Shown here one piece after another: positions 16,152 to 24,429 of a DNA stretch of 35,135 bases. A program made the position numbers and the translations under genes. The first letter of the stretch is position 1, and the number at the start of each line of letters is the position of its first letter. This DNA comes from Desulfobacteraceae bacterium (GTDB lineage Bacteria > Desulfobacterota > Desulfobacteria > Desulfobacterales > JAJDOA01). The notes beneath the pieces are model-generated. The model was not told the origin of the DNA. It made no database searches and saw only the letters and a program-made list of their open reading frames with translations. Location: NCBI GenBank assembly GCA_022340405.1, contig JAJDOA010000203.1, positions 1 to 35,135 on the forward strand, read 5' to 3'.

Positions 16152-17082
16152 GATGGACCGTCCCGATGTTTCCATCGTTGTCGTGAATTGGAACACCCGC
16201 CCATTGCTGCTGGACTGCCTGGGTTCCGTGTTCGCTACGGTGGAGGGCCTCCGGTACGAGGTGTGGGTGGTGGACAACGGCTCCTCGGACGGCAGCGCGG
16301 ATGCCGTGCGTATTGCTTTTCCCACCGTGCACCTTCTGGAGAACGCCCGGAATCTCGGCTTTGCGGCCGCCAACAATCGTGCGCTCCGCCGCATGCGGGG
16401 CCGATATGCGCTGTTGCTCAACTCCGACACCGTTTTGGTGGAGGGCGCCGTGGAGGAGCTGTTCCGGTATCTGGAGGACCACCCCGGCGCCGGCATGGCC
16501 TGCGGCCAACTGCTCAATGCAGACGGAAGCGCCCAGAATTCGGTGGCCGGCCTGCCCGGACTGCTGAGCCTTACCACCAACGAAAGCCTTCTGCGGGTCC
16601 TCTTTCCCCGCCGCTTTCCGGACAAACGGCGCCGCCCGGGAAATCCCACCGAGGTAGACAGCTGCATCGGCGCATGCCTGATGGTCCGCAAGGAGGCCAT
16701 GGACGCCGTGGGCCTCTTGGACGAAAGGTTTTTCTTTTTTCTGGAGGAAACCGACTGGGCCGTTCGGATGCGGCGCGGTGGTTGGCGGGTGTGTTTCGTA
16801 CCCCATGTTTCCGTCTACCATCTCCAGGGTCAGAGCGTGGGACATCACTTTCACTCCCGGATGCTCTTTCATCGTTCGCGCGACCAGTATTTTCGAAAAT
16901 GGTATCCGCGCGCTTACCCGTTGTTGACATCCGCGGCATTTGTGCGGATTCTGATCAACGCAGCGCTGAACCTGATGGGCGTGTTTTTTACTCTGGGGCG
17001 GGTGAGAGGATTACGGGAAAAAACGACGTTGAATTTGCGGCTGGCCGCCTGGTATCTGCGCGGTCGACCGCTGGAGGAGTAG
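16144..17082 (+). CDS. Family 2 glycosyltransferase, rhamnosyltransferase-like
   Basis: A 312-residue GT2 enzyme with VSIVVVNWNTRPLLLDCL, VVDNGSSDGSADAV, NLGFAAANNRALR, LLLNSDTVL and FFFLEETDWAVRMRRGGW, a pattern typical of dTDP-rhamnosyltransferase-like core/O-chain enzymes (WbbL/RfbF group). The C-terminal 60 residues have a hydrophobic segment (about 255-285), suggesting membrane contact. The start is GTG 16144 (overlapping waaC by 8) or ATG 16153; neither has a strong ribosome-binding site. Donor sugar unknown. Confidence 0.85.
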   Translation: MTEMDRPDVSIVVVNWNTRPLLLDCLGSVFATVEGLRYEVWVVDNGSSDGSADAVRIAFPTVHLLENARNLGFAAANNRALRRMRGRYALLLNSDTVLVEGAVEELFRYLEDHPGAGMACGQLLNADGSAQNSVAGLPGLLSLTTNESLLRVLFPRRFPDKRRRPGNPTEVDSCIGACLMVRKEAMDAVGLLDERFFFFLEETDWAVRMRRGGWRVCFVPHVSVYHLQGQSVGHHFHSRMLFHRSRDQYFRKWYPRAYPLLTSAAFVRILINAALNLMGVFFTLGRVRGLREKTTLNLRLAAWYLRGRPLEE

Positions 17083-17085
17083 CCT

Positions 17086-18219
17086 GTGGCTGCCATCTAC
17101 GCCAAAGGCGGGAAGCTCATTTGGAGCAGGCCCGGCAACTTTCTGCTCGTCCAACTGGGTGATCTCGGCGACGTCGTACTGTCTCTGCCGGCAGCCCGCG
17201 CCCTGCGAGAGCGTTTTCCCGGCAGCCGAATCTGCATGATCGTCCGCGAGAAGGCGGTCGGGCTCCTGGACGACCGGCCCTGGATCGACACGGTTTTTGC
17301 CGTCGCCAAGGAGCGAAGAAGCCTGGCGCGCGAACTGAGGCATCAAGCCGTTTTTTTTTCCCGACTGCGCAGCTTCGGGGCGCGGACTGCCTTCGATTTG
17401 AGAACGGACCAGAGGGGCGCCATCGCCGCGCGACTTTCCGGAGCGCCACGGCGCGCATCGTTTTATGCCTTCGATGGAAGGCTGTGGCGCAATCGGCTGT
17501 TTACCCACCTGGTATATCCCCACCGTCCCCGGGGAACGTACATGGCCGAGCAGTACCTGAGCCTGCTGCAAGCCTACGGGATCGATACACCGCACCGCAG
17601 CCCCGTATTGCCGGTATCGAAAACCCGCCGTTCCGAGGCCCGCCGACTGCTGCGCAGGGAGGGAGTTACCACCGGTCATGGGCCGCTGGTGGCCCTGCAG
17701 CCCTTTTCCCTCTGGCGCTACAAGGAATGGCCCCTGCATCGTCAGGCGCAGCTCGCCCGATGGCTGGTCGAAGCGGTGGGCGCCACGGTGGTGTTGCTGG
17801 GAACCGAAAGGGAGAGAACACGCACGGGCGTGTTTTTCCGCGATTCCGTTCCGCCGCCCCGCCTGTTCGACCTGACGGGAAAGACGCCGTTGCCCCTGCT
17901 TCCGGCCCTGCTGGCCGAATGCCGCCTGCTCGTCGGTATGGACAGCGCGGGGCTTCACATCGCTGCCGCAGTGGGAACGGCCACTTTCGGCATTTTCGGC
18001 CCCACGTCTCCGGCCGACTGGGCGCCTCGCGGAATCCGGCACGGAACCGTTGCCAAGAAAATGGCCTGCCAACCCTGTCGGGACAAAGGATGCCGGGGTT
18101 CCGGCGCCAGCCGCTGCCTCACGGAACTCGGCACAGCCGAAGTCCGGGAGGCGCTTTCCGCCCACCTGGATCGGATTGCCGTCACAGAGCCGATCGCTGC
18201 GGGAGGACCGATGCCTTGA
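17086..18219 (+). CDS. Family 9 glycosyltransferase (heptosyltransferase-like)
   Basis: A 377-residue GT9 enzyme, third in the window after WaaF and WaaC. It has LLVQLGDLGDVVLSLPAARA near the N-terminus, PFSLWRYKEWP in the donor region and VGMDSAGLHIAAAVGTATFG, IFGPTSPADWAP and CQPCRDKGC toward the C-terminus, like WaaQ-type core heptosyltransferases. It starts at GTG 17086 with GGAGGAG just upstream. A third heptose (WaaQ-like) is plausible, but other ADP- or GDP-sugars are possible. Confidence 0.85.
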   Translation: MAAIYAKGGKLIWSRPGNFLLVQLGDLGDVVLSLPAARALRERFPGSRICMIVREKAVGLLDDRPWIDTVFAVAKERRSLARELRHQAVFFSRLRSFGARTAFDLRTDQRGAIAARLSGAPRRASFYAFDGRLWRNRLFTHLVYPHRPRGTYMAEQYLSLLQAYGIDTPHRSPVLPVSKTRRSEARRLLRREGVTTGHGPLVALQPFSLWRYKEWPLHRQAQLARWLVEAVGATVVLLGTERERTRTGVFFRDSVPPPRLFDLTGKTPLPLLPALLAECRLLVGMDSAGLHIAAAVGTATFGIFGPTSPADWAPRGIRHGTVAKKMACQPCRDKGCRGSGASRCLTELGTAEVREALSAHLDRIAVTEPIAAGGPMP

Positions 18220-19178
18220 CCCTGGTGCGCATTGTCAAAGACTGGGATTTCCCTGACTTGATACGGCAGACCCCGGGCGGCAGCGGCCTTTGGGAAGGGA
18301 TTCGCTATACGTTGGACGCGGTGGATCGCTGCGACTATTTGATTGTGCTCAACAACCGGATGCGGTCGGAAACCCGCGTCCGGTGCCCACGGGAACATGT
18401 ATGGGCGCTGATGCAGGAACCCTATCAGCCCGGTTTTACCGACTGGATGGTGGAGGGACACCAGCCGTTTTCCCGGATATTCACACATTGTCCCCTGCCG
18501 AATGATCGCCGGTACGCGGTCTCCCATCCGGCCATTCCATGGCATATCGATAAAACCTATGACGAACTCGTGCGGCTGAAAGTGCCGGAAAAAGCCCGGG
18601 CGGTTTCTTGGGTTGTGGGCAACGCCCTTGACCTGCCCGGACATTTCAAACGGATGTCTTTTCTGCAAAAGCTTCGCAAACGAGAGGACCTTCCGGTCGA
18701 TCTGTTCGGCCGGGCTGTTCGCCCCGTTGCCGACAAGTTCGAGGCGCTGGCTCCCTACCGCTTTTCCTTGGCCGTGGAAAACTCCAGTAGCCCGGATTAC
18801 TGGACCGAGAAGCTGGCGGATTGCTTTTTGACGTATACGGTGCCGCTTTACTACGGATGTACCAACATCCATCACTATTTTCCGGAGGCGTCTATTGTCG
18901 CCATCGACATCCGGCGGCCGGCGGAAGCCTTCGACATCATCGAGCGGACCCTGCAGCAAGACGAATGGGAGCAAAGACTGCCGGCGCTGCGGGAGGCTCG
19001 GCGCCGGGTGCTGGAGCGCTATCAGCTTATGGCGCACCTTGGCGGGCTGATTCGCCGTTACGGCGATCCCGCGGCATCCGAAGAGACCGTCGTCGTTCCG
19101 CCGTATCGCAGAAGTGCGTCGACTTCCGTCCGGCGGATCGGTTACAAGATGCGACGCCGGCTGCGCATCGGGTTTTAG
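18216..19178 (+). CDS. Family 10 glycosyltransferase (fucosyltransferase-like)
   Basis: A 320-residue protein with the GT10 donor-binding core: FSLAVENSSSPDYWTEKL (183-200) followed by VPLYYG (209-214) and FPEASIVAI. This is the alpha-1,3/1,4-fucosyltransferase signature known from Helicobacter FucT and animal Lewis enzymes. The C-terminus is basic (YKMRRRLRIGF), which in bacterial GT10 helps membrane binding. The rare TTG start 18216 overlaps the previous stop as TTGA with GGAGG nine bases before it. GDP-fucose as donor is inferred from the family; other GDP-deoxysugars are possible. Confidence 0.8.
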   Translation: MTLVRIVKDWDFPDLIRQTPGGSGLWEGIRYTLDAVDRCDYLIVLNNRMRSETRVRCPREHVWALMQEPYQPGFTDWMVEGHQPFSRIFTHCPLPNDRRYAVSHPAIPWHIDKTYDELVRLKVPEKARAVSWVVGNALDLPGHFKRMSFLQKLRKREDLPVDLFGRAVRPVADKFEALAPYRFSLAVENSSSPDYWTEKLADCFLTYTVPLYYGCTNIHHYFPEASIVAIDIRRPAEAFDIIERTLQQDEWEQRLPALREARRRVLERYQLMAHLGGLIRRYGDPAASEETVVVPPYRRSASTSVRRIGYKMRRRLRIGF

Positions 19179-19196
19179 AACGGAGATCACCGAACC

Positions 19197-20381
19197 GTGG
19201 CATTTCCCCCATCCGATCGACACCGGTCGTTGAAAGCCGATCCGACCTCACGGGTTCACCGGATCGCCGTGGTGATACCACGATACGGCCTTCTGGGTGG
19301 GGCGGAAAATTTCGTATTTGAATTGACCGAACGGCTTGCGCGGAAACCGGAGTTCCAGGTGCACGTGCTGGCCAACCAATGGCGACGGAAGTCTTCGGCG
19401 ATCCGCTTTCACAAAATTCCTGTCTGGCCCTTCCCCCGCTGGATGCGCCCGGTAAGCTTCGCCGCAGGCGCGGGAAGGCGGCTGCGCCGCGAAGCCTTCG
19501 ATCTCGTCCACAGCCACGAACGCATTTTCGGCTGCCATTTGTTTACCTTTCACGGGATACCACACCGGGTGTGGGTCCGAAGGGTCCGGGAAAAGCCCAT
19601 GAGCCTCTTCGACGTGGCCACCCACTGGGTGGAAAAAAGGGGTATGCACAGCGGCGACCTGCAATTGCTGATGCCGGTATCCCATTTGGCCCGGGAAGAG
19701 CTGATTCGTGCCTACCCTTTCCTGGCGCCGAGGGTTGAAGTCCAGCATCCGGGAATCGAAACCGATCGATTCGATCCGGCCGACGCAGACCAAAGGCGCA
19801 GCCGGGTGCGCAGAGACCTCGGCCTGCAGAATTCCGATATTCTCCTGCTGTTTGTGGGAATGAACTTCGAGGTCAAACGGCTGCAGGCCGTGCTGGATGC
19901 GCTGCGTCACTTGAATCGGACCGGCGAGCATGCATTCCACCTGGGGGTGGTCGGCAAGGGGCCCATCGGTCGCTATCGGCGCATGGCCGCAGAAATGGGA
20001 GTGGGGGACCGGGTTTTCTTTGCCGGAGCCGTGGCGGACGTGACCGACTACTATCTGGCTGGCGACGTGTTCACCATGCCCTCGGTCTACGACACCTTCG
20101 GTATTGCCGTGCTGGAGGCCATGGCGGCATGCTTGCCGGTGGTGATATCCGATCGGGTGGGCGCCAGAGACCTTGTGAAAGACGGAACCAGCGGTTTCGT
20201 TGTTCCCGACCCGGCGAACGGGCCCCGGCTGGCTCGGGCTTTTGCCGCCCTTTCGGAGTTGTCGATGCGCAGACGAATGGGGGAAGCGGCCCGAAGCACG
20301 GCGCTTCGTCAATCTTGGGATCGGGTTGAAAAAGAGATAGCGCGCCGGTACGGCGCCTCTCTGCGACAGCGTTGGGGCTGA
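19197..20381 (+). CDS. Family 4 glycosyltransferase, WaaG-like
   Basis: A 394-residue GT-B retaining transferase. VVIPRYGLLGGAENFVFELT near the N-terminus is the acceptor-side loop with Gly-Gly-Ala-Glu; the donor-binding region has PSVYDTFGIAVLEAMAACLP with the E-x7-E-like motif. FDLVHSHERIFGCHLFTFHG is typical of WaaG-like LPS glucosyltransferases. GTG 19197 follows the previous gene by 18 bases with CGGAGA upstream. The first 20 residues look non-conserved, so a later start is possible. Role in the outer core is inferred. Confidence 0.85.
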   Translation: MAFPPSDRHRSLKADPTSRVHRIAVVIPRYGLLGGAENFVFELTERLARKPEFQVHVLANQWRRKSSAIRFHKIPVWPFPRWMRPVSFAAGAGRRLRREAFDLVHSHERIFGCHLFTFHGIPHRVWVRRVREKPMSLFDVATHWVEKRGMHSGDLQLLMPVSHLAREELIRAYPFLAPRVEVQHPGIETDRFDPADADQRRSRVRRDLGLQNSDILLLFVGMNFEVKRLQAVLDALRHLNRTGEHAFHLGVVGKGPIGRYRRMAAEMGVGDRVFFAGAVADVTDYYLAGDVFTMPSVYDTFGIAVLEAMAACLPVVISDRVGARDLVKDGTSGFVVPDPANGPRLARAFAALSELSMRRRMGEAARSTALRQSWDRVEKEIARRYGASLRQRWG

Positions 20382-20499
20382 TGGGTTGATTTCAAACCGG
20401 GAGCCCGTTCGATTTTTTTCCCCGAAAACATCCGGGTGTGCTAACGAAAAATCCGGACTCCCTTACGAAAGGCATGCGGAGCCAAGCCGGGGGCCACAA

Positions 20500-21321
20500 A
20501 TGATCCCGTCTCATCAAGTCAGCATCGTCATTTGCTTTTACGAACGGATCCGGCATCTGCGTGCCTGCCTGGACGCACTGCGGCTCCATAGCGGCGTTTT
20601 TGGTGAGGTCGTGATCGCCGACGACGGCTCCAGCCCTTCGGTCGTGGACCATCTCCGGCAGCTGATCCCGGACTATGATTACCCCATTCGCCACCTGTGG
20701 AGGCCCAAAGACGGGTTTCGCCTGGCCGAGACCCGCAACCGTGGGGTCCTAGGGGCGCGGGGCGAGTATCTGATTTTTCTGGACTGCGACTTTGTCGTGC
20801 TGCCTGGCACGCTGGAGATGCACCTTCAATGTGCGCGCCGTGGCCGCTTTGTCCTCAGCGGTTACAAGTACCTGGATCCGGAGCAGACGGAACGGGCCAT
20901 GAACGGCCCCTTGAACCAGGAGCTGATCGGCCGCTTGGATCGTGAGATTCCCGGCGATGACCTGGTTGCCACACAGCGAAAATTTTGGCTGCGTCAACCT
21001 CTGTTCCGGCTGCGGTTGATCAGTGCACGCAAGCAGACGTTGGGAGGATTTTTTTCCATCCACCGGCAGGACATCGAGCGGGTCAACGGGTATGACGAAA
21101 ATTTTGTCGGATGGGGGGGAGAGGACGAAGATCTGGGGATACGGCTGGTAAGAAAGGGTGTCTTCTGCATTCCGCGGATCCACCAAGCCCGTGCTCTGCA
21201 CTTGTGGCATCCCAAGGAACTCGGATCGAAATCCTGGCGCCAGGGACCCAACATCGAGTATTTCAGCCAACCGAACAAGCCCGCTTTCTGCCGAAACGGG
21301 TTGGTGAAACCGAAACGCTAG
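20500..21321 (+). CDS. Family 2 glycosyltransferase with galactosyltransferase-type C-terminal domain
   Basis: A 273-residue GT2 enzyme: VSIVICFYERIRHLRACLDA (7-26), DDGSS (41-45), LDCD (94-97) and GWGGEDEDLG (204-213). The last motif is that of the galactosyltransferase C-terminal domain (Glyco_transf_7C) seen in chondroitin-synthase-like and LPS/capsule enzymes. ATG 20500 is chosen; the frame is open back to TTG 20386, but those residues look non-conserved. The TAG stop (21319-21321) begins a 15-base copy of the repeat end also present at the msbA stop. Last gene of the core cluster. Confidence 0.83.
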   Translation: MIPSHQVSIVICFYERIRHLRACLDALRLHSGVFGEVVIADDGSSPSVVDHLRQLIPDYDYPIRHLWRPKDGFRLAETRNRGVLGARGEYLIFLDCDFVVLPGTLEMHLQCARRGRFVLSGYKYLDPEQTERAMNGPLNQELIGRLDREIPGDDLVATQRKFWLRQPLFRLRLISARKQTLGGFFSIHRQDIERVNGYDENFVGWGGEDEDLGIRLVRKGVFCIPRIHQARALHLWHPKELGSKSWRQGPNIEYFSQPNKPAFCRNGLVKPKR

Positions 21322-21333
21322 TGTTGTGTCCCG
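21319..21333 (+). repeat. Repeat end TAGTGTTGTGTCCCG at a stop codon
   Basis: Identical to 15 bases at 1416-1430; in both places the TAG is the stop codon of the upstream gene. No matching inverted end is visible before the next gene, so this is a lone or decayed element end. A related TGTGTCCCG occurs at about 21819 in direct orientation. Confidence 0.5.
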
Positions 21334-21493
21334 ACTGGAATGGCTGCTGCTGCCGATACCGCATGGTTTTCGGTTTCCATCGGAGTTCCGGTTTGCATCG
21401 CAGCCGAGGGTTTGGTATAGACGTTCTGGCCCCATGTTCACCGATGCAGCGTTTGCTGCTGTGGCCGGCTGGTCAACTCGAAAGGATATCGCC

Positions 21494-21667
21494 ATGGCGA
21501 TCAGTGAAGAATTGCTGAGCATTCTGGCCTGCCCGAAATGCAAGTCTGAGATTCGGCTCAACGAAACCGCCGATGGACTGATCTGCGATCAATGCAAGTT
21601 GGTTTACGAAATCAAGGACGACATCCCGATCATGCTCATCGACGAAGCCAAGCCGCTGAAACCTTAG
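21494..21667 (+). CDS. Trm112-family zinc-ribbon protein
   Basis: A 57-residue protein of the Trm112/UPF0434 family with Cys13, Cys16, Cys31 and Cys34 (LACPKCKSEI, CDQCKLVYEI) and the typical ending DDIPIMLIDEAKPL. In eukaryotes and archaea Trm112 activates methyltransferases; bacterial members have no settled role and often sit by LPS genes such as lpxK. ATG 21494 has AAAGGA upstream. The TAG stop shares its TA with the left end of the 21665 repeat element. Confidence 0.88.
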   Translation: MAISEELLSILACPKCKSEIRLNETADGLICDQCKLVYEIKDDIPIMLIDEAKPLKP

Positions 21668-21801
21668 GAGGCTGTGGATAAACAAGCATTCCGCCTTCAG
21701 ACAAGAGGCTCTCCGCCGGTTTTGAAAAATCAGCCGAGTCATCCCGCCATGCGGGAGACGCCGTATCAAGGTGGAAGACGCCGTTTATCCACAGCCTCTT
21801 A
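21665..21801. repeat. MITE-like element C inside the stop codon of the Trm112-like gene
   Basis: 137 bp with terminal inverted repeats: TAGGAGGCTGTGGATAAAC at the left and TAAGAGGCTGTGGATAAAC (reverse-complemented) at the right, 18 of 19 identical. TA at both ends (21665-21666 and 21800-21801). Internal hairpin ATCCCGC/GCGGGAG near 21742-21760. Removing one TA plus the element leaves ACCTTA-GGCGG, again a TAG stop. A diverged copy is at 1596. No gene inside. Confidence 0.82.
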
Positions 21802-21940
21802 GGCGGTGGACGGGACTGTGTCCCGATTTTCCCCATGGAGCGGCGCCGGATGCCGGACGCCGCTGCAGCGATTCTCCTGCCGAACAGGGCCCGGAGGCAT
21901 CCGAGTCCTGCCCTTTGGCGATCGACGGTACGTTACGGTC

Positions 21941-22480
21941 ATGAGCTTGCCTCGGGCACCCAAACCTGCCAAACTGGTTGTCGGGGTCTTCCTGAAAGAA
22001 AAGAGCCTTCTGACCGCCGTCGTGCAAGACCTCATCGCGCACTTCGGGCCGGTGGATATGGTCAGCCGCTGGTATGTGTTCGACTTCACCGATTACTATG
22101 AGGCCGAGATGGGCCGTCCGCTGTTTCGACGCCTGTTGTCCTTTTCCCGGCTCGTCGACCCGGGAAAGCTGCCGGATATCAAACGGACCACCAATGGATT
22201 GGAACGCCGCCGCGCTGAAAACGGGCTTCGCCTTGTCAATCTGGATCCAGGGTATCTGGTCCACTCCCAGTTCGTGCTGGCCACCGGAAAAAATTACTCC
22301 CACCGGATCTACCTTGGCAGCGGCATCTATGCCGATCTGACCCTGATGTTTCGCAAAGGGCGGTTCGAATCGCTGCCGTGGACCTATCCGGATTATGCCG
22401 ACCGCCGAATCCAGCGGTTTTTGATGTGCGTGCGAAAGCGCTACGGGCATGATCTTCAGCAAAGAAAGGCCAGTCGGTGA
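21941..22480 (+). CDS. DUF4416 family protein
   Basis: A 179-residue protein matching the DUF4416 family, known from Desulfobacterota, Nitrospirota and related groups and often found directly upstream of yicC and gmk. KLVVGVFLKE near the start, DFTDYYEAEMG, NLDPGYL and LATGKNYSHRIYLGSGIYADLTL are the most striking stretches, and WTYPDYAD is near the end. No membrane helix or signal peptide. No function is established. The start ATG 21941 gives the normal family length. It overlaps yicC by one base. Confidence 0.85.
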   Translation: MSLPRAPKPAKLVVGVFLKEKSLLTAVVQDLIAHFGPVDMVSRWYVFDFTDYYEAEMGRPLFRRLLSFSRLVDPGKLPDIKRTTNGLERRRAENGLRLVNLDPGYLVHSQFVLATGKNYSHRIYLGSGIYADLTLMFRKGRFESLPWTYPDYADRRIQRFLMCVRKRYGHDLQQRKASR

Positions 22481-23361
22481 TGGTATCCAGCATGACCGCA
22501 TACGCCATCGCGGAAAGGGTCGAGGAGCCCTATCGGGTTTCCGTAGAGATCCGGAGCTACAACAGCCGCTACCTGGACATTCATTTGAAAATGCCCTCTG
22601 CAATTTCGGCATGGGAGGAGCGCGTCCGAAACCGGATCGGCGATACGGTTTCCAGAGGACGGGTGGAGGTCAGGGTGCTGGTCCAATCGGAGGCCGATAC
22701 CGCCGGCGTGTTCGAAATCGACGCCCCCCGGGCGCGCATGATACAGAACATTGTCGCAGACCTGCGCAAGGGGTACGATATGGATCCCCGCCCGACCCTG
22801 GATTTTCTCTTCGGATCTTCCGGGGTGATTCGATCGGTCCCGCCCGAGATCGATACAGAGGCTTGCCGGGAGTTGCTGGACCGCTGCACGAACGATGCCC
22901 TATCCCAATTGGTGGAGATGCGGCGCCGGGAGGGGGAAGCGCTTCGCCTGGACATGGAGGGCCGGCTTGCCGCCATCGAGAGGGGTCTGGAGAGGGTGGA
23001 GGGCCGGGCCGAAGGTATGGTTGCGGTCTACCATCGACGCTTGGCGGAGCGGATTGGCGAGTTGACCGAGGGAACGGTGGAGATTGACCCTTCCCGAATC
23101 GCTCAGGAGGCCGCATTCCTTGCAGACCGGAGCGATATCTCCGAGGAAATCGTTCGGACACGGAGTCACATCGCGCAGTTTCGTGACATTCTCCAGAGCG
23201 AGGAGACTGCCGGCCGAAAGCTCAATTTCCTGCTGCAGGAACTGAACCGTGAGTTCAACACCATGGGAAGCAAATCGGTGGACGCCGCCGTGACCCGGGA
23301 AGTCGTCGACATGCGGTCGGAGGCGGAAAAGCTAAGAGAGCAGGTGCAGAACATCCAATGA
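22480..23361 (+). CDS. yicC: YicC-family endoribonuclease
   Basis: A 293-residue YicC/YloC protein. SSMTAYA at the N-terminus, EIRSYNSRYLDIHLKMP and RGRVEVRV mark the N-terminal domain; a long helical middle region (about 140-220) and the conserved C-terminal RKLNFLLQELNREFNTMGSKS complete it. Family members are oligomeric endoribonucleases involved in RNA turnover (E. coli YicC cleaves RyhB). ATG 22480 overlaps the DUF4416 stop by one base; GTG 22477 is equally possible. Its position before remA and gmk is conserved in many bacteria. Confidence 0.92.
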   Translation: MVSSMTAYAIAERVEEPYRVSVEIRSYNSRYLDIHLKMPSAISAWEERVRNRIGDTVSRGRVEVRVLVQSEADTAGVFEIDAPRARMIQNIVADLRKGYDMDPRPTLDFLFGSSGVIRSVPPEIDTEACRELLDRCTNDALSQLVEMRRREGEALRLDMEGRLAAIERGLERVEGRAEGMVAVYHRRLAERIGELTEGTVEIDPSRIAQEAAFLADRSDISEEIVRTRSHIAQFRDILQSEETAGRKLNFLLQELNREFNTMGSKSVDAAVTREVVDMRSEAEKLREQVQNIQ

Positions 23362-23366
23362 AAACA

Positions 23367-23510
23367 AGAAGTCATATCAAAATTGTCTTTTCGCACAATC
23401 TCGGCGTCGGGTCCTTGTTTCGAGTCTTCGAAAACCAACCGTATTCCTGCGGCTGGAAAATCGGATCCTCCTTGACCTTGAGCGAAAATCCCAATTTTGA
23501 GATGGCTTCG
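23367..23510. repeat. MITE-like element B, copy 3 (inverted)
   Basis: About 144 bp, reverse orientation to copies 1 and 2. The right end reverse-complemented reads GAAGCCATCTCAAAATTG; the left end is GAAGTCATATCAAAATTG, 16 of 18 identical. The core matches copy 2 with scattered changes. It begins about 5 bases after the yicC stop codon. The outermost TA is not preserved, so boundaries are within a few bases. Confidence 0.75.
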
Positions 23511-23540
23511 GGTATCACGGAAGCATAGACCGGGAATCTT

Positions 23541-23816
23541 ATGGAAAAAGTCCTGTTGAACATCGGTTTCGGAAACACGGTCGCCGCCGAGAGGGTGGTG
23601 GCCATCGTCACTCCCAACTCCTCTCCGATGAAGCGCCTAAAGGACGAGGCTAGAGAGGACCGGCGGTTGGTGGACGCCACCCACGGAAGAAGGACCCGGT
23701 CCATCATCATTTTGGACAGCAACCACGTGGTGCTGTCAGCGATTCAAGCCGAGACCATCTCTCAACGGTACACCAGCTTGAAATTTACGCGCATCCCGCA
23801 TGAAGAAATCGACTGA
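23541..23816 (+). CDS. remA: RemA/DUF370 family regulator
   Basis: A 91-residue protein of the RemA-like (DUF370) family. [43 protein letters not shown] and ISQRYTSL are the family core. In Bacillus subtilis RemA is a DNA-binding activator of matrix and osmoprotection genes that forms ring-like oligomers; in other phyla the gene lies, as here, between yicC and gmk, with no proven role. It overlaps gmk by 17 bases. ATG 23541 is the natural start. Confidence 0.9.
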   Translation: MEKVLLNIGFGNTVAAERVVAIVTPNSSPMKRLKDEAREDRRLVDATHGRRTRSIIILDSNHVVLSAIQAETISQRYTSLKFTRIPHEEID

Positions 23817-24429
23817 ATCTTCGGGCGGCCGCGAAGTCCATCCTCCGCTCGGAAAACTGTTCATCGTTTCGGCACCCTCGGGTGCGGGCAAGTCAACTCT
23901 TTGTCTGGCCGCCCGGCAGCGGATTCCAGGACTTCGATACTCGATTTCCTACACCACAAGGGCAACGCGGCCGGGGGAAACGGACGGTGTCGATTATCAT
24001 TTCATCTCGGAGGATGATTTTCGAAAGGGCATCGAAGCGAATCGGTGGGCCGAGTGGGCCCGCGTGCACGGCCACTATTACGGGACCGCCGCCGATATCA
24101 TCGATGCGGAGCGGAAAGACGGCAACGATATCCTGATGGACATCGATGTGCAGGGCGCTTTGCAATTGACCCGGCGATACCCCGATTGCGTCACCATTTT
24201 CATCCTTCCTCCATCCGTGGCGGTGCTCGAAGAGCGGCTTTCCGGCAGGGGAACCGAAGCAAAAGGCGAACTCGCCCGCCGCATCCGAACCGCCGAGTGG
24301 GAAATGAGCCAGCAGCACCGATACGATTACGTCATCGTCAATGACCGTCTCGAACCGGCCCTTGAACGGCTCGTCGCCATCATTGAAAGGCATCGATCCA
24401 CCGGAACCCGGAGAGGGGGCAGGGCGTGA
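23800..24429 (+). CDS. gmk: Guanylate kinase
   Basis: A 209-residue enzyme converting GMP and ATP to GDP and ADP. P-loop [10 protein letters not shown] (24-33); GMP-binding [22 protein letters not shown]; then [13 protein letters not shown] and [15 protein letters not shown] of the lid. Length is normal for the family. It overlaps remA by 17 bases and rlmB by 4 (GTGA), so it is translated as part of a yicC-remA-gmk-rlmB unit. The N-terminus has about 15 extra residues before the family start. Confidence 0.95.
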   Translation: MKKSTESSGGREVHPPLGKLFIVSAPSGAGKSTLCLAARQRIPGLRYSISYTTRATRPGETDGVDYHFISEDDFRKGIEANRWAEWARVHGHYYGTAADIIDAERKDGNDILMDIDVQGALQLTRRYPDCVTIFILPPSVAVLEERLSGRGTEAKGELARRIRTAEWEMSQQHRYDYVIVNDRLEPALERLVAIIERHRSTGTRRGGRA

